Source of the DNA: Gautieria morchelliformis
Taxonomy: Eukaryota; Basidiomycota; Agaricomycetes; Gomphales; Gomphaceae
NCBI GenBank assembly: GCA_015179125.1
Contig: WHVA01000077.1
Coordinates: forward strand, 62,001-126,000
Direction: 5' to 3'
DNA: 64,000 bases
The notes beneath the pieces were generated by a model, which ran no database searches, was not told the DNA's origin, and saw only the letters and a program-made list of their open reading frames with translations. The position numbers and the translations under genes were made by a program. This document shows positions 33,762-47,882 of this stretch, piece after piece. Position 1 is the first letter of the stretch. Every line of letters starts with the position of its first letter.

Positions 33762-34916
33762 TCATACCCAATAAAACAAGAGGTTGATTAACTGTGTGGT
33801 AGCCAAAACGCTGATGTAGCTGTGAATAGGAGGACAGACAGAAGTCGTTGAGCATGTTCTTACGTGAAGTATATGCAACCTTGGTGCAGCCACAAATACT
33901 TGGGCTAGTAAAAACACCTGGCAGGAGCCTGTGTACATACCGTCTCGGACAATCACATCTAGAAAACCTCCACGGCGGTACATTTTTCGGCTCTGCACCG
34001 ATTTCGCAACTGTGAGTATAATCACAGTGGTATCAAATATGAGAGTCGTCAATGATTGTAGCATGCTCCCTGAATGTTGCTGCATGTGAACAGAGGTAAC
34101 TGAAAGAAGCAGAGGTGCGTACTGAACGGGGTGTCACGCGTAAGCTGAGCTGTATGTGAACCTGGCTTATATGATAGACCCACGAGCTATGGGTATACCA
34201 ATAAGTGACAAAGGACGTTCAGTCGCATAAACAGACACACGGTTCCGGTTACAGGTATGGATGCGCCTACACAGACAAGGATGAGGAGGACGAGACGGTT
34301 TTGTTCCCAAATAGCATATGTGCGCAGCCCCAGGACCACTGAGAGTAGGGACGGTTAGCATACGGATAATACATGTGGAGCACAAGTAACCTGCTATGAT
34401 GTTCGGGCTAAGAACCAATATCCATGCAATGGGGCGTTCTGTGTCGCGGTGAGCAGGGGACCTTCGAGAGACATTAGCAAATGCTCAACAGCTTCATAGT
34501 AGGCCTGGAGGACCGCTCACTGTGGGGCGTATCTGGGTAAGACGTATGTGGAATTCAAGCTGCCTAGACTCACCTTTAGGGCTTTGAGGTCATAATCTAT
34601 ATTGGCCAAATACGCAATCGGAACGGTAAACCGAGTCAAGAGGTACAAAATCGTTGGGAGAGAGAGGCGTTGAAAAGACAACCGTGTCCAGACGAGGTCT
34701 ACTTCACGGCCGAATTGGAGAAGGTGATCATAGAATAGTATAACTGAGATGCAATATGAGCATTCATCAACTATCGGAGGCTCAGTGCAAAAGGTCACCC
34801 CAGGACGCGAGCACCGTGTAGAAATAGAGAAGGCTGTGTAAGCTGTCACGGTAGTACTGGATAACAATACTAGCGGCGACGTACTTGTAAAATTCAGCGG
34901 TCTCAGAATTCGCCAT
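33762..34916 (-). CDS. DUF6533-type multi-pass membrane protein
   Basis: Starts MANSETAEFYKYVAASIVIQYY at 34916. A ~106-bp intron (donor gtgaca) leads to LILFYDHLLQFGREVDLVWTR and LPTILYLLTRFTVPIAY, the diagnostic D-x(n)-F-x-R-E-V-x-L-V-W motif of DUF6533. Further exons give VVLGLRTYAIWEQNRLVLLI and LVCVGASIPVTG (TM helices), then LTTLIFDTTVIILTVAKSV and GGFLDVIVRDG before the end near 33762. These proteins are predicted seven-helix membrane proteins, abundant in basidiomycetes and of unknown role. Exact splice sites in the middle (34440-34560) and the 3' end are not certain. It is head-to-tail with the AspRS gene. Confidence 0.75.
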
Positions 34917-35268
34917 CGACTCCGGGGAGACTTAAATCGCTGGGCTCACTCATCATGCCACGGCACTGTGATAGTATATAAGACGTGTCTTGTCGCTTCA
35001 TCGCTTTAGTTCGGAGCCGAACCTTGTTTCATTATACGGTGGCAGTCTGAAACAGGAGGGTCTCTGTTGCTCATTAAGATTCTGGCTTATTGTGTGCCTA
35101 CTTGTGTCATGCCATGTCTGTCACCATGATTTCGGTTGGGAAGGCAGAGCGACTCGGTACTTATATAATGTTTGGACTAACCTTGATCCCGATCAAGAAA
35201 TTGATCGGCGGACATGTACTTTAATGGTTTCTACGGGTATCGGACGTGGACACACCACTGTTAATCCG
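34917..35268. other. Spacer between DUF6533 gene and AspRS 3' end
   Basis: Probable promoter of the DUF6533 gene (atagtatataaga near 34970 is TATA-like) and 3' UTR of the aspartyl-tRNA synthetase gene. No other gene seen. Confidence 0.4.
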
Positions 35269-37405
35269 TTATGGCTCTAACCGCTTAGGGTCTCTAGGGA
35301 ACAACGACGCCCTCCGAATGTTGTTCAACTTCAGGAATAGCATGATCACACGTTCCAGACCTGTGCTTCATTGAGCAGGTCATCCGAGGAGCATTGAGAG
35401 AAACACACCAATACCCCCACCAGCGTGTGGTGGGCAGCCAAGCCTGAATGCATCCACATAGCCCTGCATTGAAGAAGGCTCGATGCCTTTTATATGCATC
35501 TTCTCGATAAGTAGGTTTGGCTCGTGAATACGCTGTGCCCCTGAGAGGATCTCTTCACCGCGCATGAAAAAGTCGTACGAATTTGAGAGCGTCTGTGGTC
35601 CAGGGTAAGCATGTATTCTAGCCGCGAGGGATGAGGCCTACGGGGTCGTTTGGGTCGGGCATGGTATAGAAAGGACGTAGCGCAAGGGGGAACTTGTCAA
35701 TGATGAAGTAGTCGGTGTCATATTTTTCCTTGACAATCCTTCCGAGTCGCTTTTCGTTTTCCGTGCTACGTTGACTTTCATCAGCAAGGGCCCTGTAAGA
35801 ATGCCATTCCCTTACTTGATGTCGTCCAACACCCCTCTGTCGATCCCGTCAGCCACGAGGAGGTCAACAGCCTCTTTGAATGTCAGCTTTAAGGTTCCCT
35901 CAGGACCCTCCCGCCATTTAAACTCATCTGCCGGAAATTGTTTCCCAATCACGTCGATCTCCTTGGCATAACGCTCTTTCAGTCCGCGGAAAATGGACAA
36001 GAGCATCTGATCGATGAGGTCCATAACTTCATGGTAGTGTTCCTCAAATGTCATCTCGAGATCGAGGCCAATAAACTCCGTTAAATGACGGTGCGTGTTG
36101 GCATTCTCTGCACGAAAGACGGGGCCAATCTCGAAAACGCGCTCCATATCAGCAGCGATACACATTTGTTTGGCAAGCTGCGGACTTTGTGCCAAGAAGG
36201 CGTCACCTGCCGTCGGTCTAAGGCTAACATGCTGCAATGCGGGTGGATGTTATTTACCTTTAAAATAGCTCACTTTGAAGACGCTGGCACCAGACTCTGT
36301 GGCTGCCCCCTGCAGCTTCGGACTGTGGATCTCTATGAAGCCCTGAGAGCGTAGAAACGAGCTGAAGAGGTCGGTGACGGCTGACTGCACAGCGAAAATA
36401 GCCTGGTTCGTTTGCGTCTATATGCCATGTCATTTATAAGACCAGGAGCACAGCTTGAGCGACAAACGCGTAGATCAAGAACTCGATTGTTTAATCGTGT
36501 GTCCAATAACACCTTTGTATATTGCGTGTCTTCCTTTTCAAACTCGCTTTCCGGTCGTGACGCGTCTTCAATAGAGAACGTCAGCCGCGATTCTGGGTAA
36601 GCCACGACGTGGAGCTGGCAGACGATTGCAGGGTTTCGTTAGACCTGACAATTGTGTTACCTATACGCCTCACCTGGCTGATCAGGATCTCAACATTGCT
36701 CACACTGGCACTCTTAACCTCTTCCTTGGGAAGCTGGACAACACCCTCTACCAAGACAATGCTCTCGTCAGCTATGGCACCTGACCATTTGACCATCTGC
36801 TTTGAGATTTTGGGGGAGGCCACGATGAGCGCCTGAATGGAATCGGTGCGTTGGCGTAAGTTGAAGAAGACCATCTTGCTGCCTTGGGCACGGGAGGTGC
36901 TGACACGAGCACGGAAGAACACGACTTCCCCATTTTGAGCTGGGACGAGAGAGGCAACGGCGATGCGCTTCCGTCCTATGCATCTTTCAGTTCAGTATTT
37001 CAGTGCCGGAGCAAGAGACAGACATATCGCACCCGATCGCTCCCGAGACTGATTCAAGGGTAATTTTCCATAAAACTGCTCTGAGATTCGAGTCAGTGCA
37101 TCATACATTGCTTGTGCATGTCGATGAGCAGGCTAACCTGAATAGTCCTGGTGAGCTGTATTCAGCCTGGAACTGTTGATGTTATGCGATGCCACAGCGG
37201 ACTCACGACTTCCGCAGCAGCCTTTAACTTCTGCTGTTCGGCCTCCTTGGCTAGTTTTTCAGCCTTTTTCTTCTCCTTTTCCAGCTCTTTTGCGCGTTTC
37301 TTTAACTCGCTCTTAGATGGGCCTGCGGCGTCACTAGATACAAACAGGTGAGAACGGTGATTTGACCACATGGTGCGCAGCGTACGTTGTCTGAGCGTCG
37401 GCCAT
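35269..37405 (-). CDS. DPS1: Aspartyl-tRNA synthetase, cytoplasmic
   Basis: Charges tRNA-Asp with aspartate in the cytosol; class IIb synthetase. Starts MADAQTT at 37405; an intron then leads to a Lys-rich helix ([19 protein letters not shown]) typical of the eukaryotic RNA-binding extension. The OB-fold part includes [20 protein letters not shown] and [12 protein letters not shown]; the hinge gives [14 protein letters not shown]-type sequence. The catalytic domain has [13 protein letters not shown], motif 2 [52 protein letters not shown] and motif 3 [14 protein letters not shown], ending DPKRLEP and TAA at 35269. Every junction I followed resolves with short GT..AG introns (for example 36212-36262, one after GVLDDI, one after MPDPNDP and one within GGGIG), so the gene appears intact. 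Confidence 0.95.
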
Positions 37406-37703
37406 GATTGCCTAGTGCGAAGTTTAGGGAGAAAGACGAGTCACGATTGAGAGCAGTGACTCGCACTTTTCACGTGGAAGGCGCCCGTGGCGGCCGTACT
37501 CACAGAAAGTCTAAATAGTCATCCGACGCCGTGACCCCCAGCGAGCAACCCTTTGAGCATATCCAATAAGCGTAATACTACCGGTATTTGTTCGCCCTGC
37601 GAAAAGATATGAACCTGACACCGAGGCGGTCCGCCGTGACGGAGCAGCGCCGCATCGGCGTCAACGCTTTTTAGCTCTGCCCACTTGCTTCTGTCTTACC
37701 ATA
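37406..37703. promoter_or_regulatory. Shared divergent promoter region (AspRS / aspartate aminotransferase)
   Basis: 298 bp separate the start codons of two divergently transcribed aspartate-metabolism genes. No clear TATA box; both genes could be coordinately expressed from this region, which is inference. Confidence 0.5.
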
Positions 37704-39417
<1,714 letters not shown>

Positions 39418-40137
39418 GTGTCGAGGACAGGAATGCTGTCATAATAGATTACTTTTTTTCATGGAGGTAAAATAGTCCCCTTGCTATAGATGTTGAACGC
39501 CAATACCAGCGCCCTAGAGCGGTCACGCATCATGAACCCAGCACATATCTGCCATGTTGTCAGTCAGCCAAGTTATGCGCTTACAATACAAGTGGAGATT
39601 CGACTTCCAAGGCTTCAACTCAAAAGAATAAACCAACGCATCGGGCCGCCACCTGAGTTAATCCTTGTATTGTGCATCTAATTTTCACTAGATATGTCTG
39701 AGAAGGATGGACCGTACCAGGGCTCGGTGCTGATGTAGCGCATTAATGCACGTACATAACTCGTGTGACGAATGGGTGTCAGACATTCTCTCGGTTGACA
39801 TCTCACTGGGATAGAGAGCCGTTGGACAATATGAGTCATGACCTTGGATGCACGCCATCCTTGACCACTCGGAGGTCACCGACTAAACTATCCAAAGAAC
39901 TATCGTTAGATGTCCCATTGAGCACTGGCCCCAACCCGTTCATTTTTGTCCTGCTACGGTATAGGTCGTGTCATCGCGAATCGCACAGACCTTCCACCAC
40001 CGCTATTGTATCTCGTATAGAAGCTTGTGTTTCGCTGAGTATGATCGAGAGTAGAGTTGAAGCCTTCGAAGGATTTGGATATGAGCGCCGAAATCCATCA
40101 GTGCGCGGAGTTTCAAACTTGAAGTTGGCTTTTGAAA
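39418..40137. other. Intergenic / IPI1 upstream region
   Basis: 3' UTR of the aminotransferase and promoter side of IPI1. No further gene was recognised. Confidence 0.4.
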
Positions 40138-43113
40138 ATGCCAAAAAGCAGCAAGAAGAAGAAAGACAAGACTGCAGATTTTTCAGTGTGTTACGGCCTA
40201 CATTCACGTATTCACAGACATTTAACTTCGCTACATCTTTCCTTGTTAGAAAGCCAAACTCAAACTAGGTAAAGGGAAGCAAGTTGCGAACAACGCCACG
40301 GACACCACGTTCAAGGCTCGCTGTCAGTTCATCTGCTTATTGAAGCATATTGGAACCCTTTATTTATCTGACTACATAAATAAGCCATCGCTGTTCCGTA
40401 CCAGACCATTGGTCAGGAAAAGGATGCCTCAAAACCAACCACTCGCCGCAATCTTAGCCTGGATGATTTGCTTCTCCACTTGAAGCACTACAACCCCACT
40501 ACGAGAAAAGGTTAGATCATTTTTCACAGTGCTATCTTCCATGGGAAGGTATCAATCCATCATAGATGCAATCTGGGGCATTCGGGAACTTTTGGACACA
40601 AATCCACAGCTAATGGGGACTTCTCTGACGCCTGTTATTCAGGCTTGTGCACGTATAGTTGGGGATGAGGTAAAACTGGTGGTAATTGGTCTTTCCAATG
40701 TCCTGACAATTGCCTTAGGACGCTGAAGTCAGGAAAAGTTTATTGACTTTCCTTGCGTGGCTTTTCCGACTGGCCCCATTAGTAGGCGCAATTATATGTC
40801 GTTGCATTACAGGTTGACGACGATGAAAAATTTTAGCACAAAATCCGTCCTCATGTTCCGCTTTTAATTTTGTTCATCACATCCGCTCAGACACATATAT
40901 TTCCCGCAATCCGGATCGACGCTATCAGATTCATAGACTTGCTCTTAGATCACATTCCAGAAATAGTTACACAGGTATGGAACGAGCCACAGAGCACGGG
41001 TGCTCGTGTCCTAGAAGGCTATTTAGGTTTACTTAACGCTGGATCCTTCTTTTGGGCAGGACACAAAGGTACTGGCATGGTGTTCCACTCTATTCATTCG
41101 ACACGAAAGTTGAAAATTAAACTGTTCTCGCAGACGACGCCCCTGCCCCTTCATCTTCAAGTGTAACCCTTTCCTCCAACGTGAGTCTCTGTATTGAAGC
41201 GCGGAGTTATTGTTGATAGCTCTTGACTAGTCAAAACATGCCGTACTATCGTCCCTTTCTTCGTTTCTACGGAAAGCCATCTCTTCACCCCTTTCACAGT
41301 CCGAATCAGCCTCTGTATTCTGGTTTATGGCTTCGTCATTTACGACTCACACGGAATTTCTTTCGTTTTGCTCTCTGATCCATCCCCGCCACGACCTCGT
41401 AGCAGGCAGCTCGACGAACGAAACGGAATGGTCTCATACAATACGTCAGTTCAATCCGGAGGATTTTGTCGGCGTCTTTGATTGTGCTTTGGGTTCCCGC
41501 GTTAGCAACGAATTCTCCCTAAGCGAACTAGGTGGAGTTGGACAGGCTGTCGATATGTTGAAGAGCGATTTTGCTTCGACTTCCCAGTCGAGTTCTACCA
41601 CCTCACGGATGGCGGTCAGCATGGACGGTTGTTGACTCAATATTCACACTGACATCGTTCCTATACAGCGTTTAGCTCATACGCTCCATCCCATTCTTGT
41701 TTCCACATGGCTTGACGTTGCACCCAGTGTATTCGTCGCTGATGCATCTGGAGATGAGACCAGCGCACTGCTGGCCATTTCCGTTGCGCAGATTGCTGGA
41801 TGCCTGTATGGAACCATTTTTCGAGACGTTGATCTGGTAGGGTCGATGAGAATCACAACCTGTGAATTGACACTGATGCCGCAAACCAAGGCTGGCGACG
41901 TTCGCTCAATAGCGTTTAATGATCTCACCGCGTTGCTTGGCTATATGTCAACGTACCTACCGTGTATATCGCAAACCGGAAAGACGCAGGTATTTATTCC
42001 CCGTATGTATGTTGATCTTGGTGAACGCTGACACCAGACATTTCTACTTAGTCCGAGGAGGTTTCACGTGATCTAAGTTTCGCATATTGCGAGTTGACCT
42101 CTCTGGCTGTGCTTGCATCACAGTACTACTCAACGAACGCCATTTTAGAAACCAATCCCTCTGCCAAACCCGAACCCAAACAAACCAAGGCATTGTCAAT
42201 ACAGGCAGATAGAGTGGGAGAATATGTAGTCAAGGCATTGGAGGGAGAGGTGTGTAAGATTGTGCATGGTGCTATACCTTATGGAATTCATCAAAAATGC
42301 TAAGCTGAAAACTGTCTCTCAACCACTTGGACATTCTCTGACCGCATCAGCATATACGATGCTTTTGCCAACAATATGGTCGTTCCTCAGATATCAATCT
42401 ACCGTAGAGAGTGTCGCAATATCTTCGAGGATACGTCTCGCGTGCATCAACCATGCGCTTCGCGTGTCCTCAAAATCCGGTGCAAAAGGGGTGGCAACGC
42501 AATTCATTGGACTGATGGTCCTGGTGCGTACATTGGTCGTCCTACAAACCGAGCTGACCTGTGGTCAAAAAAAAAAAAAACAGCTACATAGCCAGCGAAA
42601 TTCTCACATGACTCTGACAGCAAATGAGCTTGAGCGGTTCAGGGGGTGGATTCAACAACTGCCGAAAGTTCTTTGGGAAGTTGGAGGACGGGACCCATCA
42701 TTGACAGAGGTATGTCGCAGTCGCCACACGCAGTTCTAGGCTGAGGGCCATTCAGACTATTCTACGGATACTCCTTCACATCGCTTTACGTCGTTCTGCG
42801 CTGTTTGATGCCGCTGTACGCAAATCATCTAATGTTGTCTCTGTCAACACCTTACAAGCCTTTCCAGACAAGTGGATACGTTCGCTCGCGTCTCATTCCA
42901 TATTTCGCCACCATACATCCAGAGAAAGGGGAAATCTTGGGCCCTTTCACGAAACTCAAGCAGTGGCCACGCCTCCGTAGACTCGCTCTCAATGTCACTG
43001 CGGTCCTTATGCGGGATTCTGAGACTTCTGAACCCATAAGAGCGGCGGTGGATAGGGCGGTGAAATATACAGAAGACGCACAGTATTGGTGTACACGGCC
43101 AGACTCAATCTGA
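40138..43113 (+). CDS. IPI1: Pre-rRNA-processing protein Ipi1 (TEX10-like)
   Basis: Component of the nuclear Rix1/PELP1-type complex needed for ITS2 processing and 60S subunit release. Starts MPKSSKKKKDKTADF, intron, then KAKLKLGKGKQVANNATDTT, the signature N-terminus of Ipi1, followed by PTTRRNLSLDDLLLHLKHYN, AIWGIRELLDTNPQLMGTSL, EVRKSLLTFLAWLFRLAPL, and after a 58-bp intron HKIRPHVPLLILFITSAQTH and FPAIRIDAIRFIDLLLDHIP (Ipi1 N-terminal domain, HEAT-like helices). Later exons: RLAHTLHPILVSTWLDVAPS, LGHSLTASAYTMLLPTIWSF, FRGWIQQLPKVLWEVGGRDP, RSRLIPYFATIHPEKGEILG and a final AVDRAVKYTEDAQYW. About 900 residues in all. An apparent one-base inconsistency near 42850-42880, and an A13 run at 42580, may be sequence error or slippage; otherwise the gene looks functional. 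Confidence 0.85.
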
Positions 43114-43795
43114 GCATCTTGAAATTCTAAGAGAATGGGCATCGCACAGCAGGAGCCTATAGACCAGTGATGCGCCATTTCTTGCTCTCATGTTTCACGA
43201 ACCCTCAAGCTAATCCTTCAATAAGGAGGAACAATACCCCAGGTCAGATAAATAATATTAGCGATGCAAATGTACTAGCTTGTGTCAGGACGTTAGCTGC
43301 GTGAAAATCACTGGAGATTTAAACTGCAACAAAGCATTTTAAGCATCACTTAGACGATTACTGTGTACCGTGACGTCTGATTTGTCACGGCTCTGAAATA
43401 AAAATAGCTATTATGGATTTCTGTGCCCGATCAGGAATAACATGCAGAAGCAAGATCCATAAACCCAAATCGGTGACTCTTGTCAGTGCTGAATGTAAAT
43501 AACACAGAAGCACTACTGCGCCGCCAAGCTATGGTTTCCCACAAGTGTCAAGCAATGGCGATACGTATACGTATCGCCATTGCCACCACGAGTGAGTGAG
43601 CGAGTAGACTGCCCGACCAACCCACATTCTTTCCTCTTCCTTTTTTTCGTAAATGGTCACTGCGTGGCTCTTCAAGTCGTTCTTTTAAAGCTGAACGTGC
43701 CCGGTACTGGTATCTGGATCGAGAGTGAGTTGTCAATTAATCACCTTGCGTATCATTCCCCGTTACCCTAGCACGGCATCATCCTTGTTGCAGGC
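43114..43795. other. Intergenic with a perfect palindrome
   Basis: Upstream region of the first polytopic membrane-protein gene. Apart from the 32-bp palindrome at 43552-43583 nothing coding is seen. Confidence 0.5.
43552..43583. promoter_or_regulatory. Perfect 32-bp palindrome
   Basis: The half GCAATGGCGATACGTA is followed directly by its exact reverse complement. It lies ~210 bp upstream of the membrane-protein ATG, so it may be a binding site for a dimeric regulator or a cruciform-forming element. Function is inference. Confidence 0.6.
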
Positions 43796-45258
43796 ATGAT
43801 TGTCGACCTGGAAGCGGTTCAACCAATTCTGACTGCATTCTGGGTTCTTCACGTCGTGGGCGGACATATTGGAATCCCTTGTATTCTTTTCACTATCCTC
43901 GGGAATCGGACAGTTACGAGGCATCCAGGTGTGTCGATTCTTTCTGTCTGTTGAATTCGTTTCGAATTTCTTGGTGTCGCCAGTCTTCGTGAACTTCTGT
44001 ATTACGTGGATGTGTTATTCGGCATCGTATATTTTACTGTCAGTACCGTAATTTATGATAAGAAGTAGATGAGCTAAAGTTTGCTTGACGGCCTTCGCCC
44101 TTCTAGGCTGTACGCCGGTCAGATCTATAATATGAGCCCCCCTTCGTCTCTCTGTTTCATCCAAGGGGCGATGATTTATGCCTCGGGCGGTATGATTGGC
44201 GTATCAACTTTCATATTTGTGTTACACGTGAGTTTTCCGTGTTGAGCCTGACTGTTTCAATTTACCAGTTAGTTGCATCACAGCTTTTCCTGGTTGTGAG
44301 AGGCGCTGTTTATCCAAACCCTCAGTTCACATGGAACAGACTATGTCTTGCTGCAGTAAGGCTAAGTGCTGTTATTACCCGCAACCCGGGCTGAAAGCCC
44401 TGCACAGGTCATCGTAGCGCCGTACATGGTATTCTTTGCAGCTTTCACAGCCGGCGTTATGGTTAGTCTGACATCTCGTGATATCCTTGTATCATCCGCA
44501 GGACTAACAGATGACTATGCCGCAGGGAGGTGCTCAGAACCAGCCTATAGCTCATAGATCGAGCTACTACTGCACCATTGAAAATGTAGCTATGTGGGTT
44601 TGTATCAGAACGTGAGATCTTTCTACGTTAAAATAATGTCTGCTTTCTCCGCTAGTCCTCACCTAGGCTCTGGCATTGCGGGTTTATGTGCTATTTTAGC
44701 AACTGTAGTCGGGAGTAAGTAACACAAGTTGGTGGTTCCTCACGTGTGTTTATTGTTACTCAAGTGTGTATAATCGCGACAATCTATCGACATTGGTGCA
44801 TTATTCGGGGAGCAAGAGGTACTATGCAGGATCTTTCACTTGTGATCCGTGGAATGGTCTTCATGCTCGCTTGTGCCCTCTCTCTGTTGTTCGTGTCCAG
44901 CTAGCTTATCGTAAAGCTCAGCTGACTGCGGCCTTACTCTGCAGCATATGTGTAGCCCTGATGCTGGACATCGAAGCCCCCCCGCCCAACCTTGCACTCG
45001 CTTGTTGTGAGTAATCCTAGCGTCCCAAATTACCTGGCTCAAATGATTTCATACCCAGTACCCATGTTCGCCTTTTTGACTTTTGGAACACAAAGGGTGA
45101 GTATGCATATGCTTACGATCTGCACATGGTCATGTCGTTCGCAACAGGACATACTCGATGTATGGTTCCCCTGGCGCAAAGCAAAAGATATTGGACCTAG
45201 TGGTCATCATCCAATCCCGATTACCGGGGCCCCTTCCTTTGTTATCCCTATTGTTTGA
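43796..45258 (+). CDS. Polytopic (probably 7-TM) membrane protein, paralogue 1
   Basis: Exons carry successive hydrophobic helices: MIVDLEAVQPILTAFWVLHV with VVGGHIGIPCILFTILG, then RHP|VFVNFCITWMCYSASYILLL, YAGQIYNMSPPSSLCFIQGA with MIYASGGMIGVSTFIFVLH, LFLVVRGAVYPNPQFTWNR, VIVAPYMVFFAAFTAGVM, GIAGLCAILATVVG, a basic loop IYRHWCIIRGARG, MVFMLACALSLLF and AFLTFGTQRDILDVWFPW near the end at 45258. Introns at 43929-43983 and 44039-44106 splice in frame (HP|VF and LL|LY). The same architecture recurs in the neighbour at 46502. I recognise it as a recurrent basidiomycete membrane family (VN.CITW..Y..SY.LL) with a GPCR-like layout; ligand and function are unknown. The start could lie in an earlier exon, since an acceptor cag lies just before the ATG. 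Confidence 0.7.
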
Positions 45259-46501
45259 GATGTATACCGACCAGTTTGTATTTTGTACGCATGTGTACTT
45301 TATTTCACCAGGTTTGACAGGCCATGTGGTCTAGCCCAGATCCTCTGCCGTTTTTGTAAGATTTTCTCATCGCGTTACGAGACCACCTCAAAGTGAAATT
45401 ATTCACTATTATCAACCATTAGATATTAGGGCCTAGGTACTTATGTGGTATGCATTGCAGTGCATACTGCGCAAGGTCGAGCATAGATTTCGCCTATCCG
45501 AGGATTCATGAGGTGGTAAAACGGAAAACAAAGAATGGAGAACTGGATGATGGGAACTCGAGTCAGTAATAGGTCCATGCAGAGTCAATCCGTAGACTGC
45601 ATGCGACTTAGAGCGGGCTCCCCAGCACTTCAATCGGGTATATGAAGTTTACCAAAGCTCAGTAGCTCCAGTCGCGTTCGCTTGGCTCTTGGAGTATGGT
45701 CTGGAAGATGTTTAAAAGGTGAGTGTATAGGTAGGAAAGAAACGTATGAGGTGTGGCCGCAGGGTCTTATGAGGGTGACTAAGAACACCGGAGTAGTAGA
45801 AACTTGTATCAAGGACCTCGAAAATGATCAATAGAACAGGGTGAATGAATTATGGAAAAATCAGAAGCTAACGAAAATTTCTGTTCTATGCACCTGCTGT
45901 AACAGGCACTGATCTGCGCTTACAGGATTTTTTTTTCTGTCAAAAAAGAACAATGGACATATTTATTTGAACGATGTCAGTGGCCATTATATAACAGAGA
46001 TACCGTCTCCATGATAACCGGTTCTCTGGCGGTGCCCGATTGGATTCAGTGGCGGTTGACACCGTGACCATATTGGTCAGAGTCAGAGACTCAGTGTATC
46101 CTTGATAGATCGTGCCAAATTCAAAGGCAAACTATACTGGTAGTCATGAAACAATGAGCGGACGAGACCAGGTCCCAGTTACTGCAACCTCTCCCACCTA
46201 ATGAAACATTGATTTATTTTTCAGACATTCAAGGGCAGGAGCAGAAACTAGCCTGGACCTGGCGGTACAGCGAAGCTTACAAACACCGATCGTGTGTTAA
46301 GGTTAAAGGGACCAGTTGTTGACAGTTGTTACGTACTACCGCAACGTGCCTGCCGTTCAGTATACTATTATGCGAGTGATGAGCGTTCAGATCTCCTCCG
46401 GTTTACCGCCAGCACTGGATGCTGAAAGACTGTAGTTCAGAGGTATTTTTTATTTCTGTTTCGATATCAGCGGTTGAACACCAATCCAAGCTGCAGAAAT
46501 T
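45259..46501. other. Intergenic between the two membrane-protein paralogues
   Basis: No gene recognised; short T/A runs near 45935. It holds the promoter of paralogue 2. Confidence 0.45.
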
Positions 46502-47882
46502 ATGTCTGTAGTCTTGGCTCCCCAGGTCGCCTTCCTTATTCTTCTGGTGCTTGGAGGACATGTTGGAATGCCTCTTATCTTGTCGGCCACATTCTTTTCC
46601 GGTCACATCTTTAGACATCCTGTGTTTGTCAATCTCTGCATTACCTGGATGCTTTACGCCGTGGCATATACCTTGTTGTTAGTGGCTTCTTTCGATTAGT
46701 TTCAAGCAGAATGGCTTACTTTAATTACCAGATTATACGCAGGTCAAATAACGAATCCACAACCCAAGTTCAACCTGTGTGTGACGCAAAGTGCAATGAT
46801 CTACGGTTCACCTCCGATGATTGCGGCGTCTGTCTTTGTCTTTGTCCTTCACGTAAACTATCTCTAGCTGCGTCCAGCTTATAGGTGTAACCATGTTATT
46901 TTACTTCAGCTTTACCTTCTGGTGAGGGAACACGTTGGTTACACTCCTCCCCGGTGGCCAAACCTACGCCTTGTCATTGTGAGCACTCTATGGCTTGAGA
47001 ATGTTGGTGTGCGGCCTGACAACTTGTAATTAGATGCTCGCTGCGCCGTACGTGGTATTCCTGTCAGTTTTCACAGTGGCTATTACTGTAAGTCTCGGCA
47101 TTGTATCGCTCGCCCTTGAACTAAGCAGCACACAAACCCCTTTTCTCAGATGGCTAACAGTCAACCGCTGCGAGTTCATCGGTCTTCTCTCTATTGCACT
47201 ATAGAGATACGAGAAGTGTAAGGAGTCATGGTTCTCTGGACTTCTTACGACTGACAATTTCACAGTACCCACATCTGTGCAGGAATCTCCGGCGTCGCTA
47301 TTCTGTTATCACTTGTAATAGAGAGTAAGTGTCATGATTTACGTGAAAAAATCGCTAATTGTCTGTGTATCGTAAAGTACTGACGGGCATTAAACTCTAT
47401 TGGCATTGGAAGGCCTTCCGGGCCATGAACGCAAAGACCGGCCTTAACATATCTATTCTGGTCCGTACACTGGGGCTTTTGATATGCAGTGTGGTCGCAT
47501 TAGTGTATGCATCACATTCCGTGCGCATTTCCAGTTGATGCATATGACTTAAAACTGTCTCTAGCACATGCTTGGCCTTCCTCACCAACCTAACAAGTAT
47601 GGTGCCCAATTTCGTCCTCGCCTGCCGTGAGTTATCTCCTTGATTTCTGGAGAATGTTCTCACAAGGGAGTCGGTTATCAAAATTTCAGTACCTTTAACT
47701 GCGTTTTTGATATTTGGAACCCACTCTGTGAGACTATTGAATGCCATGCTTAGCATTTTACATAACTAACACTGGTTATTATCGCACAGGACCTTTTGCG
47801 TGTCTGGTGTTTCTGGTGGCGAAGCGATGGCAGGCATGCCCAGGATGCGAAAGCATCTGCCGAGTCAGGGGTGTGCGTGTGA
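46502..47882 (+). CDS. Polytopic (probably 7-TM) membrane protein, paralogue 2
   Basis: Starts MSVVLAPQVAFLILLVLGGH, then GMPLILSATFF, RHPVFVNLCITWMLYAVAYT, LYAGQITNPQPKFNLCVTQS, MIYGSPPMIAASVFVFVLH, LYLLVREHVGYTPPRWPNLR, MLAAPYVVFLSVFTVAIT, GISGVAILLSLVIE, LYWHWKAFRAMNAKTGLNIS, TLGLLICSVVAL, FLTNLTSMVPNFVLAC and VPLTAFLIFGTHSDLLRVWC, ending TGA at 47882. Helix order, the HP|VFVN exon junction and the final DLL/ILxVW.FWxR motif match paralogue 1, so the two arose by tandem duplication. Some exons need frame choices I could not verify (for example 47090-47230). Function unknown. Confidence 0.7.
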
